Source: Bacteroidales bacterium (GTDB lineage Bacteria; Bacteroidota; Bacteroidia; Bacteroidales; UBA932). From it: 36,868 nucleotides of DNA. The stretch is taken from contig JAFZLQ010000013.1 in the NCBI GenBank assembly GCA_017551425.1, positions 1 through 36,868 of the forward strand, read 5' to 3'. Made by a program: the position numbers and the translations under genes. A model generated the notes under the pieces. That model was not told the DNA's origin and did no database searches. It was given only the letters and a program-made list of their open reading frames with translations. The first letter of the stretch is position 1. Every line of letters begins with the position of its first letter. Shown here one piece after another: positions 31,547-36,868 of the stretch.

Positions 31547-33001
31547 ATGCCCAGAGACTTCATACCAAAAACAGTAGCTGCCAGAATCATCTTCCGGACA
31601 GTATTATACGTTGCTGTCCTCCTTGCCCTTACCATTTTGGCAATGACAATTGGCATGCGGATCACCATAAATGAAGAAACCGGGCGCCAGGCGGATCTGA
31701 CGCTGGAAGGGGTTACCTGCAGGATTGACAACACCTTCCTTGGCGTGGAACAGACCGCCCATATTATCAAAGGAGATATTCCATTCTTTCTTGAGAGTCC
31801 CCAAAAGCTGCTGCAGTTGTGCCGTGAAGCCATTAAGGCCAATCCTGACATAAGCGGTTGCGCCATTGCCCTTAACCCAGATTATTACACGGTCGGGGGG
31901 AAACCATTCATGGCCTACATTTACAGGAGCGGGGAATTGCTTGTCTCTTCTGAAACCTTCACCTCACGGCCTTTTACTCAGCAGGAATGGTTTACAAAGC
32001 CACTCATCGACGGCACCCCCTCTTGGGTGGGACCGCTAAAGAATGATGATACCGAAGAAGAGCCCATTATATCATATGATGTTCCAATTCTGGACGATGG
32101 CCGCACCGTGGGGGTTCTTGGCGTTGACGTCTCACTTGGGACACTCACAGAAATTGCCCAGCAATACAGGACAACCTCTCATTCTTACATAATCATCCTG
32201 GACGAGGACGGGTCTTATATTGTCCATCCGGACAGCACAAAGCTGCTTAGTGTAAACAGCATGTCTAACTTCCGTGATACGGAAGACCCCGCCATCATGG
32301 AAACAATCAGGGAAATGGTTGCCGGAAAAACCGGAAAGACAACATTCACTCTTGACTCTGTTCACTATTATGCGGCATATATGCCTTTCCAGCAGTCGGC
32401 GCTTCCCGGGCGGCAGGTTAACAGCCTTGGTTGGAGCATTGCTGTGGTTTATCCGCAAAATGAGTTGATCAGTCAGTATGACCCCGGCTTCCGCTATACC
32501 ATTTTGATAATCCTTGCCGGCATACTGCTCCTTGTTATCGGAGCCAATGTTCTTACGCGAATCAGCCTTAAGCCGCTGCGGAAACTCACTTATGTTTCCA
32601 GGAGCGTCGCAAGCGGCAATTATCTGTCCACAGACTTTGACACAACGCGTACAGACGAGGTCGGGCGGCTCCAGGCTCTTTTTAACAAGATGCAGAATTC
32701 CATCTCGGACCATATGGAGAGGCTCATGGACCTTTCCCGGAAAGAGGAGTCCCGCAGGGAGGCTCTCGCCATAACATATGCCAAAACCAAAGAAGCGGAA
32801 AAGCATAGGAGTACAATTCTGGGCAAAATGACCCATAAGATGGTCGATGTCACAACAGATCTCTATGCCGGCGTGGAAAAGCTCTATGAAAGCGGCGGGG
32901 TTTTGGATGGAAAAGAGCTGAAGCAAATACTGGAGAGTATTGACAGTAACGGCCTCAAGGTAACAGAGATCCTTTCCGAGATGTTAAACGTAAAGAAGTG
33001 A
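31547..33001 (+). CDS. Cache-HAMP sensor with a degenerate dimerisation helix and no ATPase domain
   Basis: A 484-residue membrane protein. Order: transmembrane helix (about 14-36), dCache-type sensor (about 40-315, with SGCAIALNPDYYTVGGKPF, QQEWFTKPLIDGTPSWVGPL and VLGVDVSLGTLTEI), second helix (about 318-338), HAMP (about 340-395, RISLKPLRKLTYVSRSVASG), then a coiled segment ending in GKMTHKMVDVTTDLYAG (His430) at the HisKA position. The chain stops at NVKK with no HATPase. It is paralogous to the full kinase that starts 8 nt downstream (MTHQVRTPLN there). It may heterodimerise with that kinase or receive phosphate from it. No frameshift is obvious. Confidence 0.85.
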   Translation: MPRDFIPKTVAARIIFRTVLYVAVLLALTILAMTIGMRITINEETGRQADLTLEGVTCRIDNTFLGVEQTAHIIKGDIPFFLESPQKLLQLCREAIKANPDISGCAIALNPDYYTVGGKPFMAYIYRSGELLVSSETFTSRPFTQQEWFTKPLIDGTPSWVGPLKNDDTEEEPIISYDVPILDDGRTVGVLGVDVSLGTLTEIAQQYRTTSHSYIIILDEDGSYIVHPDSTKLLSVNSMSNFRDTEDPAIMETIREMVAGKTGKTTFTLDSVHYYAAYMPFQQSALPGRQVNSLGWSIAVVYPQNELISQYDPGFRYTILIILAGILLLVIGANVLTRISLKPLRKLTYVSRSVASGNYLSTDFDTTRTDEVGRLQALFNKMQNSISDHMERLMDLSRKEESRREALAITYAKTKEAEKHRSTILGKMTHKMVDVTTDLYAGVEKLYESGGVLDGKELKQILESIDSNGLKVTEILSEMLNVKK

Positions 33002-33008
33002 GAGACCT

Positions 33009-34928
33009 ATGCGGAAACTTATCGGGAAAATACGGGATTCGCTTCCAAATAAGATAAGCCTCAGCATGTTCTGCATCGTGCTGCTGGTGTTTATCCTGGC
33101 CAATAGCGTCTCAATGACTTTGTCACAGTACCATTTTCACTCTATTGCCTTGAACAGTACCCGGAAGATCCTCAACACAGCAGGTGCCAAGGCGGACCGT
33201 TATCTCAGGAGTGTGGAAAACGCCACCAACACCACCGCCTGGATTGCCGAAAACAAATTCCGTCCGGATTCCCTGCTGGTACTGTCAAGGCGCATTGTAG
33301 AGCAGAACAGTTTCATCTCCGGCTGTTCCATTTCGGCCCAGCCATACATGTTTCCAAGTGAAGGACGCTATTTCTCCGCTTATACAGTCAGAAAAGGTGA
33401 TGAAATCATTACCGTCCAGGAAGACGGATACGAATACTTCGACTATGAGTGGTACAGTAAAGCCGCTACTGCGGGGCATGCCGTCTGGATCGATCCCTTT
33501 ATGGATGACAATGAAGGTTCACTTTCGGCCGACCATTTGATAGCCTCATATAGCCGTCCCCTGTTTGACAAGGGGAACCACCTTATTGGCGTCATCTCCA
33601 CAGACCTCTCCTTCCCGGAGTTATCCAAGGCGATGTCTTCTGAAAAGCCATACCCCAACTCATTCTTTATTCTTCTGGGGCATGACGGCAGGTATTTTGA
33701 TCACCCGGACAGCACCAGGATTCTTGTCAATACCATCTTTGATCCCACTTCTGGTCAGTATTTCTCCGACAAACTGACCCTGGGGCGTGAAATGGTTGCC
33801 GGCCATAGCGGGGCCATGCATGCCGACGTTGCCGGCGTTCACAGCATGATTTCCTATGAGCCTATTTATGGGACGGACTGGAGCGCCGCCCTGGTTTGCC
33901 CGGAAAAAGACGTATTGCGCGGATACCGGCGCCTTGACATAGCCATTCTCCTTATAGTATTTGTCGTCTTGCTCTTTATCCTTTTCATTTGCCGGAGAAC
34001 TGTGGCGCGGGCCTTTGCTCCAATGAAACTTCTGGAAGAACAGGCCAGGCTCATTACAGACGGGGATTACTTTTCAGAAATGCCTCTCGGCAACGAAAAC
34101 AGCGTCATAGGCACCCTACAGAACAGCTTTGCCCACATGCAGGAGGTGCTCAGAAAAGATATCCTTGAAGTTAACGAAAAAACAGAAGAGCTGTCAAAGC
34201 GTAACGACGAATTGGAGAAGGCAAATACGGCGCTTGAGGAAGCCCTCCACCGTCAAAGTGATTTTATCTCCAACATGACCCACCAGGTCCGTACCCCGCT
34301 CAATCTGGTCATGGGTTTTGCCCAGCTTCTCCGGGATTCCGGTCCGGACTCCATGTCCCAGCAAGATCTCAAGAGAATTATTCATGTCATAGACTACAAC
34401 GCCATGATTCTTCGCCGCATGTCCCTGATGCTGTACGACAGCTCTGACCGCGGATATCAAGACGAAGTTGTGAACCTTAGTTTTAGCCCCGTGTCTCCAA
34501 ATTTAATAGCCAGGGAGTGCATCGGCTATACTAACCGTTATTTCCCCGAGGCCACAGTAAAACTGAAGACATCGCTTGATGATGATTTCACCATAAAATC
34601 CGATCATCTTTACCTCATGCGCAGCATTCGGGAAATCCTTTACAATTCCGCCAAATACTCTGACGGAAAGAACATCTCCATCAGCGTGAGCGCAAACAAA
34701 GCCAGTGTCCGTTTTGTCATAGAGGATACAGGAATTGGAATTCCTGATGATAATAAGGAAAGTATCTTCAATCCTTTTTACAAGTGGAACTCTTTCTCTG
34801 AAGGTCTTGGTATCGGGCTTTCGCTTACAAAACGTCACGTCATTCTTTTGGGAGGCTCCCTGACGCTGGACCGTGACTATAAGCAAGGCTTCCGGTTTAT
34901 AATGGAAATACCTTCTGGTGATTCTTGA
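33009..34928 (+). CDS. Cache-HAMP sensor histidine kinase
   Basis: A 639-residue kinase: transmembrane helix (about 18-40), dCache-type sensor (about 45-310, SGCSISAQPYMFPSEGRYF, YEWYSKAATAGHAVWIDPF, LIGVISTDLSFPEL), second helix (about 314-334), HAMP, coiled coil (about 385-415), HisKA with His425 in SNMTHQVRTPLNLVMGF, and HATPase with N-box REILYNSAKYSDG, G1 VIEDTGIGIP, F-box FNPFYKW and G2 GLGIGLSL. The residue after the phospho-acceptor His is Gln, not the usual Glu, which may lower phosphatase activity. No response regulator is adjacent. It follows its kinase-less paralogue by 7 nt. The last bases overlap an ORF6N remnant. Confidence 0.92.
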   Translation: MRKLIGKIRDSLPNKISLSMFCIVLLVFILANSVSMTLSQYHFHSIALNSTRKILNTAGAKADRYLRSVENATNTTAWIAENKFRPDSLLVLSRRIVEQNSFISGCSISAQPYMFPSEGRYFSAYTVRKGDEIITVQEDGYEYFDYEWYSKAATAGHAVWIDPFMDDNEGSLSADHLIASYSRPLFDKGNHLIGVISTDLSFPELSKAMSSEKPYPNSFFILLGHDGRYFDHPDSTRILVNTIFDPTSGQYFSDKLTLGREMVAGHSGAMHADVAGVHSMISYEPIYGTDWSAALVCPEKDVLRGYRRLDIAILLIVFVVLLFILFICRRTVARAFAPMKLLEEQARLITDGDYFSEMPLGNENSVIGTLQNSFAHMQEVLRKDILEVNEKTEELSKRNDELEKANTALEEALHRQSDFISNMTHQVRTPLNLVMGFAQLLRDSGPDSMSQQDLKRIIHVIDYNAMILRRMSLMLYDSSDRGYQDEVVNLSFSPVSPNLIARECIGYTNRYFPEATVKLKTSLDDDFTIKSDHLYLMRSIREILYNSAKYSDGKNISISVSANKASVRFVIEDTGIGIPDDNKESIFNPFYKWNSFSEGLGIGLSLTKRHVILLGGSLTLDRDYKQGFRFIMEIPSGDS

Positions 34929-35217
34929 CAGGGACTTGGCGAATTTATATGGCGTTGAAACAAAACGACTTAACCAGCAGGCCAATCGTAATAGAGACCG
35001 TTTCCCTCAAAGGTTCAGATTTCAGTTGTCTAAAGATGAGAAGAATGAACTGGTTGCAAATTGCAACCGGTTCGAACCCTTGAAGCACTCATCAACCCGT
35101 CCCTATGCCTATACTGAGCAGGGGGTAGCCATGATGTCGGCTGTTCTTCATACACCTTATGCCATAGAGATTAGTGTTAAGATAATGGATGCTTTCGTTA
35201 TTCAGCGTTCTTCTTGA
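34918..35217 (+). pseudogene. ORF6N-domain protein remnant, truncated at both ends
   Basis: About 99 residues readable from a GTG at 34918: VILDRDLANLYGVETKRLNQ, RFPQRFRFQLSKDEKNEL, PYAYTEQGVAMMSAVLHTPY, AIEISVKIMDAFVIQ. This is the core of the phage/antirepressor-type ORF6N domain. Full proteins normally have about 15-20 residues before the VMLDxDLAxLYGV motif and a longer C-terminal part; both are missing. It begins inside the last codons of the histidine kinase gene and has no visible promoter or ATG, so I read it as a decayed fragment. It occupies most of the 389-nt gap between the kinase and ATPase genes. Confidence 0.7.
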
Positions 35218-35220
35218 ACC

Positions 35221-35250
35221 GGTGCGTCTTTTTTGAACTAAAAACGCACC
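35221..35250. terminator. Hairpin after the ORF6N remnant
   Basis: GGTGCGT (35221-35227) pairs with ACGCACC (35244-35250); T-run and A-run bases extend the stem inward past a bulged C. It may terminate transcription from the sensor pair. Confidence 0.5.
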
Positions 35251-35317
35251 ATTTAATGAAGAATTATTTGGAATTATGTTTTATAAACATTATGTTTGTG
35301 CCGCATAATTATTTAAT

Positions 35318-36697
35318 ATGGAATTTGTTGACAGAAAGAAAGAGCAGCAGCGGCTGCGTGAACTCCTTAACAGTGGTTCGCCCAGGTTTGTCATCGTCAG
35401 GGGACGTCGCAGGATAGGGAAGTCGGCACTGATAGGTAAGGTTCTGAAGGAAAGCGACATATACTACGAGGCCGATAGAACGGCCGCGCCCAATCAAATG
35501 CTAGTGTGTTCACAAGTCATCAGCAGGAGATTCCCGGGGTTTGCCGATGCCGTTTACCTGGATTGGAAGGCGCTATTGAAAGCTATCAATCATAGGGTAA
35601 CTGAGCCAATAACTGTTTGTTTGGATGAGTTCGCATATCTTGTGGAGAATACGCCGGCGCTGCCATCCATTGTCCAGGGCCTGCTGGATGATGATAAGGA
35701 CCCGTTGAAATACAATTTAGTCCTTTGCGGTTCCTCTCAGCAAATGATGTATGACCTGTCTCACGACGAGTCATCTCCCCTGTTTGGCAGAGATGATTCC
35801 GATTTCAATATGAGGCCGATTGCTGCACCTTTCCTGTCGGATGCTTTGAGTTTGAATGCGCAGGAGACAGTGGAGAACTATGCCGTGTGGGGAGGCGTAC
35901 CGCGCTACTGGAAGCTTAGGGAGGATTGTCCCAGCCTTAAAGAAGCCATTGACACTCACATTTTTTCCAATCTTGGAGCGCTGTATGAGGAACCGCTTCA
36001 TCCTTTCCGGGACGACATAAAAGATCCGGTGAAGACAGCAACCATCATGTCCATTGTGGGCAATGGTATCCATCGGCTTTCAGAGATAGCATCAAGGTGT
36101 AACGAACCCGCCACAAACCTTTCGCGCCCATTGGCCAAACTGTTGGATTTGGGTTATCTGGAAAAAGATATTCCTTTTGGAGAATCGCCCAAATCAAGTA
36201 AAAGAAGCCTTTATCAGATAGCCGACCCTTTCCTTAGTTTTTACTATAGGTTTGTACCGGCAAACCGTTCCTTTATCGAAATGGACCGCAGACTTCCTCT
36301 TGAAGAGGCTCTGGCCGATAATCTATCGTCACATATCGGATACTGGTGGGAGCACCTGTGTCGGGATGCAGTATTCGGGAACCGGATTGACGAAATCGTT
36401 TTCGGTAAAGCCTCCAGATGGTGGGGGAAAGTGCTTCTTGAAGGAGAGGAAAAACCTCGCGATGTAGAGCTGGACGTGGTTGCAGAGTCAACCGACGGGA
36501 AGACCATCCTCATTGGAGAGTGTAAATGGTCCACCGGCGAAAACGGACGTCTTCTGACGCGGCAGCTGGAAAAGATAGCCCGAAGTCTCCCATTTACCCA
36601 AGGTAAAACAGTATTAATCAAACTATTTACTAAAACTCGCCCGGAAGAAGACCAGGGTAATTCCCTCCTTCCGGCCGATGTTTTGGGGCTACTTTGA
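35318..36697 (+). CDS. AAA-type ATPase with C-terminal DUF234 nuclease-like domain
   Basis: A 459-residue protein of the archaeal-ATPase-like family common in Bacteroidota. Walker A is GRRRIGKSAL (29-38), Walker B is ITVCLDEFAYL (about 93-103), and a sensor-like LVLCGSSQQMM follows. A winged-helix segment (about 245-305, GNGIHRLSEIASRCNEPATN) precedes the DUF234 part. There ELDVVA (Asp386) and IGECKWS (Glu401, Lys403) form a PD-(D/E)xK-like site. Cellular role unknown; such genes are often mobile or defence-associated. It stands alone in AT-richer DNA next to an ORF6N remnant. Confidence 0.85.
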   Translation: MEFVDRKKEQQRLRELLNSGSPRFVIVRGRRRIGKSALIGKVLKESDIYYEADRTAAPNQMLVCSQVISRRFPGFADAVYLDWKALLKAINHRVTEPITVCLDEFAYLVENTPALPSIVQGLLDDDKDPLKYNLVLCGSSQQMMYDLSHDESSPLFGRDDSDFNMRPIAAPFLSDALSLNAQETVENYAVWGGVPRYWKLREDCPSLKEAIDTHIFSNLGALYEEPLHPFRDDIKDPVKTATIMSIVGNGIHRLSEIASRCNEPATNLSRPLAKLLDLGYLEKDIPFGESPKSSKRSLYQIADPFLSFYYRFVPANRSFIEMDRRLPLEEALADNLSSHIGYWWEHLCRDAVFGNRIDEIVFGKASRWWGKVLLEGEEKPRDVELDVVAESTDGKTILIGECKWSTGENGRLLTRQLEKIARSLPFTQGKTVLIKLFTKTRPEEDQGNSLLPADVLGLL

Positions 36698-36799
36698 CAA
36701 ATACAACCGCGGTTCCATTATTGTGAATATGTGAACTTCCCCTTCAAGATGTATTAACTCATCATAAAACGTCCTGATTTATAATAATTTACAAAAAAT

Positions 36800-36826
36800 G
36801 ACCGTCCGAGTCTATCTCAGGCGGTC
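36800..36826. terminator. Imperfect hairpin after the ATPase gene
   Basis: GACCGTCCGAG (36800-36810) pairs with CTCAGGCGGTC (36816-36826) around a 5-nt loop, with one G-T wobble and one mismatch. A run of six A (36793-36798) precedes it, so it would be a better terminator for minus-strand transcripts entering from the right. The rest of 36698-36868 holds no gene that I can see. Confidence 0.45.
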
Positions 36827-36868
36827 GTTAATCATATTAAGCGATTTTGTTAGTATTCTTGTTAGTAA

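Noticed and set aside
1..36868. tRNA, rRNA or riboswitch genes
   Set aside because: I saw no cloverleaf, rRNA or recognisable riboswitch sequence; intergenic gaps are mostly under 150 nt. Covariance-model searches would be needed to exclude small RNAs.

Overview
The window looks like a chromosomal piece of a Bacteroidota genome, most likely a gut-type Bacteroidales. The evidence is the promoter type (TTTG, about 20 nt, then TAnnTTTG, found upstream of several genes), very short intergenic gaps, and families such as GIN-domain (DUF2807), DUF3667 and PspC/PadR proteins. The genus cannot be fixed from the sequence alone. The first 30 kb is GC-rich with strong codon bias, which produces very long meaningless antisense reading frames. 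The VapBC pair near 0.8-1.6 kb and everything after about 30.3 kb are visibly AT-richer and look like accessory DNA.

Layout. 1-785: 3' part of an unrecognised Bacteroidales protein with a large palindromic element inside its reading frame. 810-1593: vapBC-type toxin-antitoxin pair. 1597-2268 (minus): ispD. 2355-9195: elongasome operon mreB-mreC-mreD-mrdA(PBP2)-rodA followed by an AGCS amino-acid symporter. 9197-9438: a second copy of the palindromic element and a perfect terminator-like hairpin. 9483-11364 (minus): PspC-PadR-PspC operon. 11574-14435 (minus): arginine-deiminase-type operon (guanidino hydrolase, carbamate kinase, ornithine carbamoyltransferase). 14522-19344: five tightly coupled genes encoding a (p)ppGpp-synthetase-like protein, a stand-alone HD hydrolase, an APH-like kinase, a Cache-PP2C-HATPase protein and a STAS protein. 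19304-23147 (minus): MATE transporter fused to an RsbW-like ATPase domain, a steroid 5-alpha-reductase-like membrane protein, and an Old Yellow Enzyme-like flavoprotein. 23236-24516: phospholipase D family. 24527-28381 (minus): threonine aldolase, a class A acid phosphatase/VanX fusion, and a PreA-like iron-sulfur flavoprotein. 28453-30249: GIN-domain lipoprotein and DUF3667 membrane protein. 30305-36697: GH53 galactanase, two adjacent Cache sensors (one without an ATPase domain), an ORF6N remnant, and a DUF234-type ATPase.

The most promising undescribed biology is between 14.5 and 23.1 kb. There, alarmone synthesis and hydrolysis genes are joined to a complete partner-switch module (phosphatase + anti-sigma-like kinase + STAS) in an organism group that does not use sigma-B. 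The operon converges on another that carries an RsbW-like domain fused to a MATE transporter next to two candidate steroid/bile-acid ene-reductases. Also notable is a palindromic repeat with a conserved core whose flanking arms differ completely between the two copies, yet are self-complementary in each.
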